Part shown: positions 1 to 8,516 of the stretch, one piece after another | Layout of the letters: each line of letters starts with the position of its first letter | Position numbering within the stretch: position 1 is the stretch's first letter | NCBI GenBank assembly: GCA_964458705.1 | Contig: CAYWKD010000010.1 | Location: 18,767-82,766, forward strand | Length of the DNA stretch: 64,000 nucleotides | Reading direction: 5' to 3' | Source: JAAUTG01 sp964458705 | GTDB taxonomy: Bacteria; Bacteroidota; Bacteroidia; Chitinophagales; Saprospiraceae | Position numbers and translations under genes: made by a program | The notes under the pieces: model-generated | Databases searched by the model: none | What the model saw: only the letters and a program-made list of their open reading frames with translations | What the model was told of the DNA's origin: nothing

Positions 1-575
1 ATTTTTGCAGTGTTCCATTCGCCTATTGGCTTAAATGTTTTGCCCGCTGCACCTTGTATATCATAGTTATCTGCTGTCAGATGCGTTTTGAACTGATCTT
101 CTTTTGCTTTTTCTTTGTAATCATAGTCATCAATAAGTTGATACTCAGGTGCATTGTGCCAGATTGGAGTGTCTTTCATTTCCACTACCTTATAAAGAAT
201 ACCACTATTGGTTGCTTTCCAAAGTTTGAAATCAAGCTGAAACTCAAAGTTATCGTACTGACTTTTCGTGACAATATCTCCTCCATCTTTGCTATCACTA
301 TCCAACTGAAGGGTCATAGTGCCATCTTTTACGATCCAAGCACTTGGCAGGTCTGCTCGATTGTAGCCTTTCCACTGATCTATAGCCTTCCCGTCAAATA
401 GCAATTCCCAACCTGCTGCTTTATCCTCATCCGTTAGGGTGTTGTGCATTGGTGTAGTTGCTTCTGAAACGGAAGTTTTTGCTGTGGTTGACGCTTCTGT
501 TTCTTGTGAATTTTGACAATTTGAGCCTAAAAAGACTGCTGCAAAAAGGAGAATAAGTGAAGTTGTTCGTCTCAT
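1..575 (-). CDS. Secreted DUF1080 (3-keto-disaccharide hydrolase-type) protein, truncated by window edge
   Basis: The minus-strand frame opens at the ATG at 573-575 and stays open to base 1, giving about 191 residues with the C-terminus outside the window. Residues 1-20 form a hydrophobic export signal ending in G-S-N-C; Asn before Cys is atypical for a lipobox, so lipidation is uncertain. A low-complexity Ser/Thr/Ala linker follows. From about residue 52 the protein matches the DUF1080 concanavalin-like fold: GWELLFDGK, then a Trp-Lys-Gly segment, NSGILYKV, and EYQLIDD. Members of this family (PF06439) are periplasmic or surface glycan-associated proteins, and some hydrolyse 3-keto-glycosides. 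The substrate cannot be told. It is divergent from the E2 gene across a 446-bp gap. Confidence 0.85.
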   Translation of the reverse strand, partial: MRRTTSLILLFAAVFLGSNCQNSQETEASTTAKTSVSEATTPMHNTLTDEDKAAGWELLFDGKAIDQWKGYNRADLPSAWIVKDGTMTLQLDSDSKDGGDIVTKSQYDNFEFQLDFKLWKATNSGILYKVVEMKDTPIWHNAPEYQLIDDYDYKEKAKEDQFKTHLTADNYDIQGAAGKTFKPIGEWNTAK

Positions 576-1021
576 TTTGTTTAAAGTTAAAATTGATAAA
601 CTAATAGAACTAAAGGCTTTCCTTGCAAAGCCTTCTTTAATTTTACCAAGATAAAAAATACTTTTAAAAGGAAAAGCGAGATATTTTAAAAAGGGAAGAT
701 AATCATAATGAGTTTCCTAATGTTAGTAAATCAGAGAATACCTTATAGTTTCTAGCAGTATTTAAGAATACTCCTTCTTAGATTTTGAGTTTTAGCCTGA
801 AATACTGCTATCTTCAAATCGTTTGTCTTCTGAACTAAAGCTGAAACGGAATATTTATTTTACGATTAAACTTTAGGTATATTTAAGGAAGTTTCATTAA
901 AAACGGGAAATATTGCATTTTTGCAACGTGCTTGTTGGATGAGTGTTTATCTTGATGAATACTTAAAAGTATCAGTTTGAATAATTTTAAATGCTAAATA
1001 CTGACGAAAAAATAAAGAACT
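576..1021. other. Divergent intergenic region with two hairpins, no gene seen
   Basis: This 446-bp AT-rich gap separates the divergent DUF1080 and E2 genes. No convincing ORF or tRNA is visible. It holds a tight hairpin at 613-634 (8-bp arms AAGGCTTT/AAAGCCTT, 6-nt loop), which would lie in the 5' leader of the minus-strand gene, and a longer inverted repeat at 753-810. A short repeat TTGCA-TTTT-TGCAA lies at 913-926, about 100 bp before the E2 start. No clear TAnnTTTG promoter was found for E2. Confidence 0.6.
753..810. repeat. 11-bp perfect inverted repeat with 36-nt spacer
   Basis: The arms TAGCAGTATTT (753-763) and AAATACTGCTA (800-810) are exact reverse complements. The left arm also overlaps a smaller hairpin (GTATT at 758-762, AATAC at 766-770), so two mutually exclusive folds are possible. 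There is no U-tract on either side, so a simple terminator is unlikely. It could be a small mobile-type repeat or an RNA structure. Confidence 0.55.
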
Positions 1022-2347
1022 ATGGCGGAAGTGATCACAATGCCTCGTATGAGCGACACGATGGTAGAAGGAAATATTGTTGAGTGGCATAAAGCAGAGG
1101 GCGATGAAATTGAAGCTGGTGAATTGCTAGCAGAAATCGAAACAGACAAGGCGACAATGGATTTTGATAGCCCTACCGATGGGGTTTTATTGCATATTGC
1201 AGTTAAGGAAGGTGCCGTTGCCATTGATGATGTCATCGCAGTTATTGGAGAGGAAGGTGAGGACTGGAAAGCTGCTATTGAAGCAGCCAACGCAAGTGAT
1301 GAAACACCAGCGTCAGCAAGTGCTGCACCTACTCCAGTTACCTCTACTGAAACATCTGTTGGCAGCGGAAGTACGAGTGGAAGTAGCTCCGAAACCCGAG
1401 TCAAAGCATCACCCTTAGCCAAGAGTATGGCAAAAGAAGCAGGTATTGATCTTGCGTCAATTAAAGGTACTGGCGATCAGGGCAGAATTACTAAAAAAGA
1501 CGTGGAGGCATTGATCTCTATCGGTGGTCAGTCCGTAACACCAACGCCAACACCGACACCAACGCCAAATGTGCCAAGCACTCCGAAAGTGAATGAAACT
1601 GCTGCACCTGCTCCACAAGCGGTAGTTGCTCCTGTGGTAACACCATTTACTTTCTCGGGTTCTACTGATAATTACGAAGATGTACCTGTTACGCAAATGC
1701 GTAAAGTGATTGCTAGAAGACTTGGTGAGAGTAAATTTGGTGCACCTCACTTTTATTTGACTATGGAAATTGATATGACTAAATCTATTCAGATGCGTAA
1801 GCAATTGAACGAAGTATCACCAGTCAAAATTTCCTTCAATGATCTAGTTGTGAAGGCAGTAGCTGCATCATTGCGTCAGCATCCAGCTATTAATTCTTCA
1901 TGGATGGGCGACACAATCAGAGTCAATAAAGAAGTCAATATCGGTGTAGCCGTAGCAGTAGAGGACGGTCTGCTTGTGCCAGTTGTGAAATATGCGGACA
2001 TCAAAACACTTTCTCAGATTAATGTGGAGGTAAAAGAAATGGCGGGAAGAGCCAGAAAGAAAAAATTGCAGCCACAAGAAATGCAGGGCAACACTTTTAC
2101 CATTTCTAACCTAGGAATGTTTGGCATTGAAGAATTTACAGCGATCATCAATCCGCCAGATGCCTGCATCCTTGCTGTAGGTGGTATTCTCGACAAGGCA
2201 GTGGTTAAAGAGGGGCAAATTGTGCCGGGTAAGCGTATGAAAGTAACACTTTCTTGTGATCACCGTGTGGTAGATGGTGCATCGGGTGCACAGTTCTTAA
2301 ACACTTTCAAAGAGATGTTAGAAGACCCAATTCGTTTATTGGTGTGA
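1022..2347 (+). CDS. pdhC: Pyruvate dehydrogenase complex E2, dihydrolipoamide acetyltransferase
   Basis: This is the E2 core enzyme that moves the acetyl group from E1-bound lipoamide to CoA in the cytoplasmic pyruvate dehydrogenase complex. One lipoyl domain (about 1-77) carries the lipoylated Lys43 in ETDKAT. An Ala/Ser/Thr-rich linker leads to a peripheral-subunit-binding domain (about 127-165, ASPLAKSMAKEAG then GRITKKDV). A second flexible linker contains a TP repeat (173-181). The catalytic acyltransferase domain (about 215-441) has the HRVVDG signature with His414 and Asp418. The single lipoyl domain and MSDTMVEGNIVEW start resemble the mitochondrial-type PDH E2 rather than E2 of 2-oxoglutarate dehydrogenase. 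E1 and E3 genes are not adjacent. A strong terminator follows. Confidence 0.93.
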   Translation: MAEVITMPRMSDTMVEGNIVEWHKAEGDEIEAGELLAEIETDKATMDFDSPTDGVLLHIAVKEGAVAIDDVIAVIGEEGEDWKAAIEAANASDETPASASAAPTPVTSTETSVGSGSTSGSSSETRVKASPLAKSMAKEAGIDLASIKGTGDQGRITKKDVEALISIGGQSVTPTPTPTPTPNVPSTPKVNETAAPAPQAVVAPVVTPFTFSGSTDNYEDVPVTQMRKVIARRLGESKFGAPHFYLTMEIDMTKSIQMRKQLNEVSPVKISFNDLVVKAVAASLRQHPAINSSWMGDTIRVNKEVNIGVAVAVEDGLLVPVVKYADIKTLSQINVEVKEMAGRARKKKLQPQEMQGNTFTISNLGMFGIEEFTAIINPPDACILAVGGILDKAVVKEGQIVPGKRMKVTLSCDHRVVDGASGAQFLNTFKEMLEDPIRLLV

Positions 2348-2386
2348 TGCCAATCTTAAGATTGCGTACTGTATCGGTTGTTTAGC

Positions 2387-2427
2387 AATAAGGCTTTTGA
2401 AATTTTAGAAATTTTAAAAGCCTTATT
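2387..2427 (+). terminator. Rho-independent-like terminator after pdhC
   Basis: Perfect 12-bp arms, AATAAGGCTTTT (2387-2398) and AAAAGCCTTATT (2416-2427), with a 17-nt AT-rich loop. It lies 40 bp after the pdhC stop and before the CoA-binding gene. The 3' arm ends in TT rather than a long U-tract. Confidence 0.75.
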
Positions 2428-2491
2428 TGGTAGATGCGATTTTTTAAGCGCATTCTTCCAAAGAATGACAAATTAAAATATATTTGAAAAT

Positions 2492-2854
2492 ATGGGTAAA
2501 ACAGTTGTACTAGGAGCATCTACAAATCCAGAACGCACCTCCTATATAGCTACGCTGCGCCTTGTGAATGCAGGTGAAGAAGTCATCCCGCTTGGCGTAA
2601 AACAAGGATCAATAGCTGGTATTGATATTATCAATGACTTTCCTGACTATATTGAAAATGTAGATACTTTAACGCTTTATCTCAATCCACAGCGTCAAGA
2701 GCAGTATTACGATTACATCATTGCACTTCAACCCAAACGCATCATCTTTAATCCTGGCACGGAGAACCCTGTACTAGCTAAACTTGCTCAAGAAAAAGGG
2801 ATTGAAGCTGAAGTGGCTTGTACTTTAGTGATGCTAGCTACGGGTAGTTATTGA
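2492..2854 (+). CDS. CoA-binding domain protein (YccU-like, CoA_binding_2)
   Basis: A 120-residue single-domain Rossmann-type protein. It begins KTVVLGASTNPERTSY, the glycine-containing nucleotide-binding loop of the CoA_binding_2 family, and has the later family signature FNPGTENP near residues 89-96. Family members bind CoA-type nucleotides, but no catalytic role is established. Its length is normal for the family. It has its own space after the pdhC terminator and ends convergent with the TIR-like gene, overlapping it by 7 bp (2848-2854). Confidence 0.85.
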   Translation: MGKTVVLGASTNPERTSYIATLRLVNAGEEVIPLGVKQGSIAGIDIINDFPDYIENVDTLTLYLNPQRQEQYYDYIIALQPKRIIFNPGTENPVLAKLAQEKGIEAEVACTLVMLATGSY

Positions 2855-4308
2855 TTATTTTCCTCTGGCAGAAGATAATCCCAAACCGTTCTCCGACTCA
2901 GCACCACAGCTTCTTTTTCTATCTTCAATAAATTTAGTAACGCCGCTCGTATGGATTTTTTATCCCGATGGATAAAGGCTATCTTTAGTGCAATTGTTCG
3001 CTTATCGAGATCATTTTTTTCATTCATACAAAAATCTGCATCTTGGATAGCTTGACTGATCGCCACCCAAAGGAAATAGGCAACGAGTCCTAAAAATAAG
3101 AAAGGAAAAACAAAGCGGAAGAATGATTGCAGCAGTGTGGCAGTTTCGGGAGTATTCAAAAATAGTAGCACTATGTACAGCAATGCCATCAATAGAACAC
3201 CCGATAGACCTAGTCGCAGATAATTGATTCTATCTTCTAATCTACTACCAATATACAGTAACTTTCTATCTACTCTTTCAATGTATTCCGTTATGAGTTC
3301 GAGTGATAGTAATTCTTCAGGGTTTAGTTTTTGATAAGCCTTGTAAGTTAAATTGTATCCTTCTGTTTTGTAAGATTTGGGGACATCAAGTGGTGCATCG
3401 CTTTGTAGATCAGCCAAACTTTTTGGGTCGTTTAGTTCTTCTAGTGGTTCTGATAGTATTTCCTCAATCATTTGCTCAGCCGTTACTACGTCTTTAGCTT
3501 CGGGGAATCTACTTTTATAGTCTAGTAAAAATGCAATATCTTGATTTGTCTTCGCATCATTCCAAGCTACTTCGCTTGTAGTTTCTATTTGAATGATGCG
3601 TTTCAATGCTTCTGTCTTGTATGTGCCAACAGGGGCATGTTGGTAATAATCTAAAAAAGTAGCTACACTCGGCTGTAAGTTAGCCCTTTTCCAGAGTTGA
3701 TCTTCTAATAAATTATCTCTACGCTTGGTTGCTTCTCGAGTGAATTTGTTACGTATTTCCTTTTTGATAAACTGATCGTAAGAAGAGACAGTATTAATGT
3801 CGCTTGCTCTTTTCCATGCGGTATTAATGATCTGTTTATGTGCCTTTATGGACGCTGCAAATGGCTCAAATTGCTCAATTACTGTGCGGATAGCTTCGTC
3901 TAAGTTGTTCCATATTCTACTTACAAGAGGTTGATTATTTTCTGGTAGAATAATTGTCCGTCTGTTGAAGAGCGTATTTTCATATTCGCAAGGTCTCAAC
4001 AATACGGGCATTATAGTTATGTAGCGATAGTAGTGCAAATCGAATAAACGTTTTAAAGGATGCGTTTGGCTATATTCAGAAACGAGCAATTCTGCACTTA
4101 GCAGAAAAACGACGACATCAATATAATCCCTTATTTCTTCAAAACTCAATATCCAATTTTGATAGGTCTCTATTTCAGCATACTGAATCTTATCTACTGC
4201 ACCCTGCTGATATAGCGTAGAGAAGTGATGTTGAAATTTTAGCTTGAGTGACTCATCCGCTGAGGAGTAAACACATAAAACGGAAAGAAAATCATCACTT
4301 TTTGCCAT
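2848..4308 (-). CDS. TIR-like domain protein with three W-repeats and two transmembrane helices
   Basis: The N-terminus (about 1-150) looks like a TIR/TIR_2 domain: LCVYSSADE strand, VVVFLLSAELLVSEY, IMPVLLRPCEYE, then W133 and a DEAIRTV helix. Next come three tandem repeats of about 41-43 residues starting at W165, W206 and W249, with pattern W-x2-A, aromatic-rich helix, P, then A. Hydrophobic helices at about 366-385 and 395-417 form a hairpin, leaving a soluble 65-residue tail. The segment after S-E-Y (78-80) lacks an obvious counterpart of the conserved TIR NADase Glu, so enzymatic activity is uncertain. TIR proteins act in NAD-based immunity or signalling as a family; the role here is inference. 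It stands alone, bounded by a terminator upstream and a convergent neighbour. Confidence 0.75.
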   Translation of the reverse strand: MAKSDDFLSVLCVYSSADESLKLKFQHHFSTLYQQGAVDKIQYAEIETYQNWILSFEEIRDYIDVVVFLLSAELLVSEYSQTHPLKRLFDLHYYRYITIMPVLLRPCEYENTLFNRRTIILPENNQPLVSRIWNNLDEAIRTVIEQFEPFAASIKAHKQIINTAWKRASDINTVSSYDQFIKKEIRNKFTREATKRRDNLLEDQLWKRANLQPSVATFLDYYQHAPVGTYKTEALKRIIQIETTSEVAWNDAKTNQDIAFLLDYKSRFPEAKDVVTAEQMIEEILSEPLEELNDPKSLADLQSDAPLDVPKSYKTEGYNLTYKAYQKLNPEELLSLELITEYIERVDRKLLYIGSRLEDRINYLRLGLSGVLLMALLYIVLLFLNTPETATLLQSFFRFVFPFLFLGLVAYFLWVAISQAIQDADFCMNEKNDLDKRTIALKIAFIHRDKKSIRAALLNLLKIEKEAVVLSRRTVWDYLLPEENNQ

Positions 4309-4342
4309 GTTTACTTAAATCTCATCAATGCTTGATAAAGAT

Positions 4343-4374
4343 TTTTGAAGCCCAGCTTTTATTAGGCTTCAAAA
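4343..4374 (-). terminator. Terminator hairpin of the MFS gene
   Basis: Perfect 10-bp arms TTTTGAAGCC (4343-4352) and GGCTTCAAAA (4365-4374) with a 12-nt loop. It sits 31 bp past the stop of the minus-strand MFS gene and 35 bp before the TIR-like gene start, separating the two transcripts. There is no strong U-tract after the stem on the minus strand. Confidence 0.65.
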
Positions 4375-4405
4375 GTCTTATCTTATCTGATACGTCTTTT
4401 TTTAC

Positions 4406-5650
4406 TTAACCTACCGCAGGTGCTACCTCTGCTGCATCAACAGTTGTTTGTTTTTTACCTCTCATCCAAAAGTAAAGAACAGTAAATAGTACGATTAGGA
4501 CAGCCGGAAAAAGCATCATGGTTGCTAATGTAGATTGCCCTACATATAACTCTAGTGCATTGCCGTCTAAATTCTGTGCAATTCCTTCTGTTCTATTGCT
4601 ATCAATCCAACCTCCAATAATTGGCTGAAAGATAGAATTGGCAAACATACCCATTGCACCGACTAATGACATGCCTAATGCACCACTCTTTGGAATGTAC
4701 TCTGCTACAAATCCAATCATATTTGGCCAGAAGTAGGCAACTCCGAGTGCAAAGATAAATGCGGCTACATAGACCATGCTTCCAGTAACAGTCGTAAATA
4801 AGAATAAGCCAATTGTAGCGAGCACTGCTGAAATTAATAATACGCCTGTTGTATTGAACTGATGCACAGCGTTTCCGCCAAAAAATCTGGCAACAGCCAT
4901 TGTTCCTGTAATTAAGGCTAGCACAAGCATTGGTGTAGCACCACTACTTGATAGAATTAACTCGATCCACTGCGTCGGTCCGAATTCAGTATTAGCAGTT
5001 AATGCCATGCAAATGAAAATGAAAATAAAGACAGGAGTGAAGATAGCCTTTAGGTTGCTTTGAATAGCTCCAGCCGCCTCTACTTTAGCCGTTGGCCAAT
5101 TTTGTCCTAGGAATAAGATTCCATAAACAATAGTGGGAATCATAATAGCCCAAATTTGAGCTTGCCAATTAAATCCCGCTCTTGTCATAAATAAGGAGAT
5201 CAAACTGCCTAGTACAATACCTCCAGGAAACCACATGTGAAAGCGATTCATCATCTTGTTCATCTTGATTCCATTGTAAGCATCGGCAATCATTGGATTA
5301 CAAGCAGCTTCAGTACAGCCATTGCCCAAGCCAATCAATAAAGTAGAAATCAGCAAGCCATAGTAACTACCTGAATAAATGGTCATTATGATACCGATAG
5401 CATGAGCAAAAAAGGCAAATGACATAATAGCTTTACCACCCACTTTATGGTAAATTAAGCCCCCAATGACCATCGAGATTGGAAATCCTAAAAACCACAT
5501 CTGATTGATAAAGCCTAATTGCTTCGCTGTTAAATTCAACTCTTCTCCCAATTGTGGTAGGATACCTGCTCTAATACTAAAAGATAAAGCAGTGGTTATC
5601 AATGCAAAACAACTTGCATAAAAGAGGCGATTCTTATTTATACCGTCCAT
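4406..5650 (-). CDS. MFS transporter (sugar/nucleoside-type)
   Basis: A 414-residue inner-membrane protein of about 12 hydrophobic helices, normal for the major facilitator superfamily. The N-terminal half includes an IRAGILPQLGEEL loop and GLIYHKVGGKAIM between helices 2 and 3, where the MFS A-motif lies. LIGLGNGCTEAACNPM in helix 4 recalls FucP/GlcP-like or nucleoside-symporter families. The substrate is not evident from the neighbours. It is monocistronic, with its own candidate promoter at 5685-5692 and a terminator hairpin at 4343-4374. Confidence 0.85.
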   Translation of the reverse strand: MDGINKNRLFYASCFALITTALSFSIRAGILPQLGEELNLTAKQLGFINQMWFLGFPISMVIGGLIYHKVGGKAIMSFAFFAHAIGIIMTIYSGSYYGLLISTLLIGLGNGCTEAACNPMIADAYNGIKMNKMMNRFHMWFPGGIVLGSLISLFMTRAGFNWQAQIWAIMIPTIVYGILFLGQNWPTAKVEAAGAIQSNLKAIFTPVFIFIFICMALTANTEFGPTQWIELILSSSGATPMLVLALITGTMAVARFFGGNAVHQFNTTGVLLISAVLATIGLFLFTTVTGSMVYVAAFIFALGVAYFWPNMIGFVAEYIPKSGALGMSLVGAMGMFANSIFQPIIGGWIDSNRTEGIAQNLDGNALELYVGQSTLATMMLFPAVLIVLFTVLYFWMRGKKQTTVDAAEVAPAVG

Positions 5651-5684
5651 AATCGTTTGTTCAGTTTTCGTTTTAAATAATTAC

Positions 5685-5692
5685 CAAAAGTA
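5685..5692 (-). promoter_or_regulatory. Candidate -7 element for the MFS gene
   Basis: The minus strand reads TACTTTTG, matching the Bacteroidota -7 consensus TAnnTTTG, 34 bp before the MFS start. No good -33 TTG/TTTG is seen at 17-23 bp, so support is moderate. Confidence 0.4.
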
Positions 5693-5822
5693 AAAATAAG
5701 CAACTAAAAATGATAAAAAATTACTGATTTAGCAAATTTTATAGTGAATTATCATTGCAAGAGTGGGTCGCTATTTATCATTTTTGGTATTAATTAAGGA
5801 GTCTAATGCTTAGTACTTTACA

Positions 5823-8387
5823 TTAAACTTCCTTTCTAAGCACCTCTAAAGGAGGCTTTGTCAGCACTTCTCGGCTATTTATCAGTCCTATAATAACCGT
5901 TAGCAAGGTAATGCCTAAGAACAAAAATAATGGTGGTAACCAATTTGGAGAAAAGGCAATTTTAAAGGCAAATTTTGCCAAAAGAAAGCTACCTATAATT
6001 GATAATAGCATTCCTGTTAAAGTGGCTAGACTACCGAGTAGAAAATATTCGAGTGCATTGATCCAAAGTATTTGACGTTGGCTTGCACCAATAGTGCGGA
6101 GAAGTACACTTTCTTGAATCCGTTGATATTTACTCAATACAATTGAACTAATAAGTACAATAATCCCTGTCAATATACTAAACAGTGCCATAAAACGAAT
6201 GACAAAGGATACCTTCTCTAGTACTTTGTCCACTATTTTTAAAATTTCACCTACGTCTATCACTGTAACGCCAAAGAAAGTAGATGCCACAGAGCGTTTG
6301 TATTCTAAGGCTTGTGCGGTTGAGTCAGAGCGAGCAGCCAGAAAGTATTGTTTTGGGAAACTGTCCAAAACGCCCTCAGGGAAAACAATAGGAAAATTGG
6401 GGGTAAATTCATTTTGTTGGATGGTGCGAAGACTGCCGATTTTAGTATCTACTTTTTTATCTTTAATTTTAAACTGAACGTCAGAGCCGACCTCTAGTTT
6501 TAATCGTCGAGCAGTAGATTTTTCCATTGAAATATAGATGGCATCATTTGGCAGCTTAGTGTGCCATTTTCCTTTTTTAATTTCGTCGGTGCTCATTAAA
6601 GTATCACGGTGGGAGATTTGATGCGTTTGCTTTAGCCAAAAATCCTTTATTTTTAGACTTGTATCTCGTAGCATTGAATCTACTGAGATGCCATTAATAG
6701 CAGCTATTTGTGCATCTAGTACTGGGATACTAGCCATGACAGGTAGCCCCAAGTTGTCTGCCAACTCATTGAGTGGATCAATTTGCTTTTCGTTGATATT
6801 AAAGGCAATTAGATTGGGCTGGTTGGCACTGCTGCTCTGCGTTACTTGCGCCATGAGCATTTCGCGGGTAAAGAACATTGTCGAAATTAAGCCCGTGCCC
6901 AAACCAATCGCAATCATTAATATAACTGTTTGATTGTTAGGGCGGAAGAGGTTAGCAATACTCTGTCGCCAAACGTAGCTCCATTTGGTTGGAAAAAACT
7001 TTTTAACAAACCACGTTAGTAGTTTTGCCATTCCATACAGTGCCAACAAACCAATACCAATTGCAATTGGAAAGAAGATAACTTGCCAGTTTCGTCCGAT
7101 TTGGACTACTGTAAATCCTAGAATAAATAGCAGGATTAAGGCATAAACCAATATTTGAACAGGGTCGCGCCCAGTGATGTCTTTATTGTAAGAAGCTCGC
7201 AAAGAACGTAGTGGGGATACTTTGCGAATACGAACTAAAGGCAGTAGCGCAAACAAAACACCAATCGTCAGACCAGTAATGATTCCTTGACCAATAGCTG
7301 ACCAGGAGATATTCGTGCTCACTCGATCAACAGGCAGGAAATCTCCTAAAATAATGGGTAAGGCTATTTGGATTAAACTACCAATAGCTGCTCCAATCAT
7401 CGCTCCAAGTAGTCCCATTACTGTAATTTGAGTGAGAAAAATGACAAACGCCTGCCCTCCACTCATACCTAGACAACGCAGTACAGCTACGGAGGAAAGT
7501 TTATCTTTTATGTAAATGTGTACTGAACTTGCCACACCGATACAGCCTAAGAGTAAGGCAATGAATCCGACTAGATTTAGAAAAGAGGTTAGAATACCAA
7601 ATATTTTTCCGTAGGCTTCTTTTTTGGATTGCACTGTTTGGTACTTAAGTCTGCCATTCTCTTTTATGGGGTCAAGGTACTGCTCTGCCAATGCTTCTAC
7701 ATCTGCGTTTTCATCAAACTTAAAATAAGTGTCATGTCCCACTTGTCCGCCAAATGCTCCTGCTTTAATAGTGTCAAAATACGCTTTCGGCACCATAATC
7801 AGCGGTGCAAATGAGGAAGCAATATCCGAGCGACCCGGCACGCTCTCAATTTGTCCTTCAATAGCAAAATGAAATCCTCCTATTCTTACTGAGTCCCCCA
7901 CGGTTACTCCAAATTGTTGCATCACAGATTGCTCTATAATGGCTGCACGCTTGTTGCGGAAAGAAATAGCGGCTGTAGTGGGAGTGGTCTCTAAATCTCC
8001 ATAGAAAGGATAATTACCTTCGATGCACTTCACTTGCATTAAGCGGGAATCCCTGGTTGATGGAAAGAATACGAACGAGGCAAAATCGAATGAACTCGCC
8101 TGCTCAATAGCTCCTAGCGAATCGAAAGTAAGTTGTAGTGTATCCGAGACAGGTTTATCTGTTTGTATCTGAAGATCACAAGCAAGTAGAGATTTTGCCT
8201 CATTGTTGATGTCTTTTTGTAAGTTTTTGCCAAAAGTGTTTATAGCTACTAAGGCAGCAATACCGATTACGATAGAAGAGACAAACAGTAATAGTTTGCC
8301 TCGATTTCGGCGACTATCGCGCCAAGCCATTTTTAAAAGCCACGGGAAGTTGAAGTTGGACAAAAGGTTGTATATTGATTCTAACAC
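5823..8387 (-). CDS. ABC transporter permease, duplicated FtsX/MacB type (YbbP-like)
   Basis: An 854-residue membrane protein. A first helix at about 31-52 follows a basic RDSRRNRGK loop, then comes a MacB-like periplasmic domain. The first FtsX core (about 260-400) has the coupling-helix signature SVAVLRCLGMS. Additional helices (about 407-510) and a second periplasmic domain precede the second FtsX core (about 735-850) with SVLLRTIGAS. This architecture is that of large permeases that work with a LolD-like ATPase in lipoprotein or hydrophobic-compound handling. No ATPase gene is adjacent, so the partner must be encoded elsewhere. The start at 8387 gives a short amphipathic lead-in; Met20 is an alternative start. 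Confidence 0.87.
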   Translation of the reverse strand: MLESIYNLLSNFNFPWLLKMAWRDSRRNRGKLLLFVSSIVIGIAALVAINTFGKNLQKDINNEAKSLLACDLQIQTDKPVSDTLQLTFDSLGAIEQASSFDFASFVFFPSTRDSRLMQVKCIEGNYPFYGDLETTPTTAAISFRNKRAAIIEQSVMQQFGVTVGDSVRIGGFHFAIEGQIESVPGRSDIASSFAPLIMVPKAYFDTIKAGAFGGQVGHDTYFKFDENADVEALAEQYLDPIKENGRLKYQTVQSKKEAYGKIFGILTSFLNLVGFIALLLGCIGVASSVHIYIKDKLSSVAVLRCLGMSGGQAFVIFLTQITVMGLLGAMIGAAIGSLIQIALPIILGDFLPVDRVSTNISWSAIGQGIITGLTIGVLFALLPLVRIRKVSPLRSLRASYNKDITGRDPVQILVYALILLFILGFTVVQIGRNWQVIFFPIAIGIGLLALYGMAKLLTWFVKKFFPTKWSYVWRQSIANLFRPNNQTVILMIAIGLGTGLISTMFFTREMLMAQVTQSSSANQPNLIAFNINEKQIDPLNELADNLGLPVMASIPVLDAQIAAINGISVDSMLRDTSLKIKDFWLKQTHQISHRDTLMSTDEIKKGKWHTKLPNDAIYISMEKSTARRLKLEVGSDVQFKIKDKKVDTKIGSLRTIQQNEFTPNFPIVFPEGVLDSFPKQYFLAARSDSTAQALEYKRSVASTFFGVTVIDVGEILKIVDKVLEKVSFVIRFMALFSILTGIIVLISSIVLSKYQRIQESVLLRTIGASQRQILWINALEYFLLGSLATLTGMLLSIIGSFLLAKFAFKIAFSPNWLPPLFLFLGITLLTVIIGLINSREVLTKPPLEVLRKEV

Positions 8388-8516
8388 TTAACTTTAGTTG
8401 AAGAGATAAGTTGTAGGCTATTTTACTTGTTCGACTAATTGCATTTTTTGTAGGATGAAGGCAGGTGACTCAATAAGTTATTCTTTGTTCGTTATTAAAT
8501 GCTTAGTGCTTAAAAT

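Noticed and set aside
54..401. Plus-strand ORF of 115 codons
   Set aside because: It is antisense to the DUF1080 gene, which has clear family motifs in the other frame, and its predicted product is hydrophobic junk.
994..1422. Minus-strand 142-codon ORF over the E2 gene
   Set aside because: It is antisense to the lipoyl domain and linker; its Ser/Ala-rich composition mirrors the E2 linker codons.
1540..1575. Microsatellite-like ACACCAACGCC run
   Set aside because: It is the in-frame Thr-Pro linker of the E2 protein, a usual flexible linker rather than a separate repeat element.
2848..5650. A defence island around the TIR-like gene
   Set aside because: The neighbours are a CoA-binding protein, pdhC, an MFS transporter and an ABC permease; no nuclease, recombinase or other defence gene is nearby.
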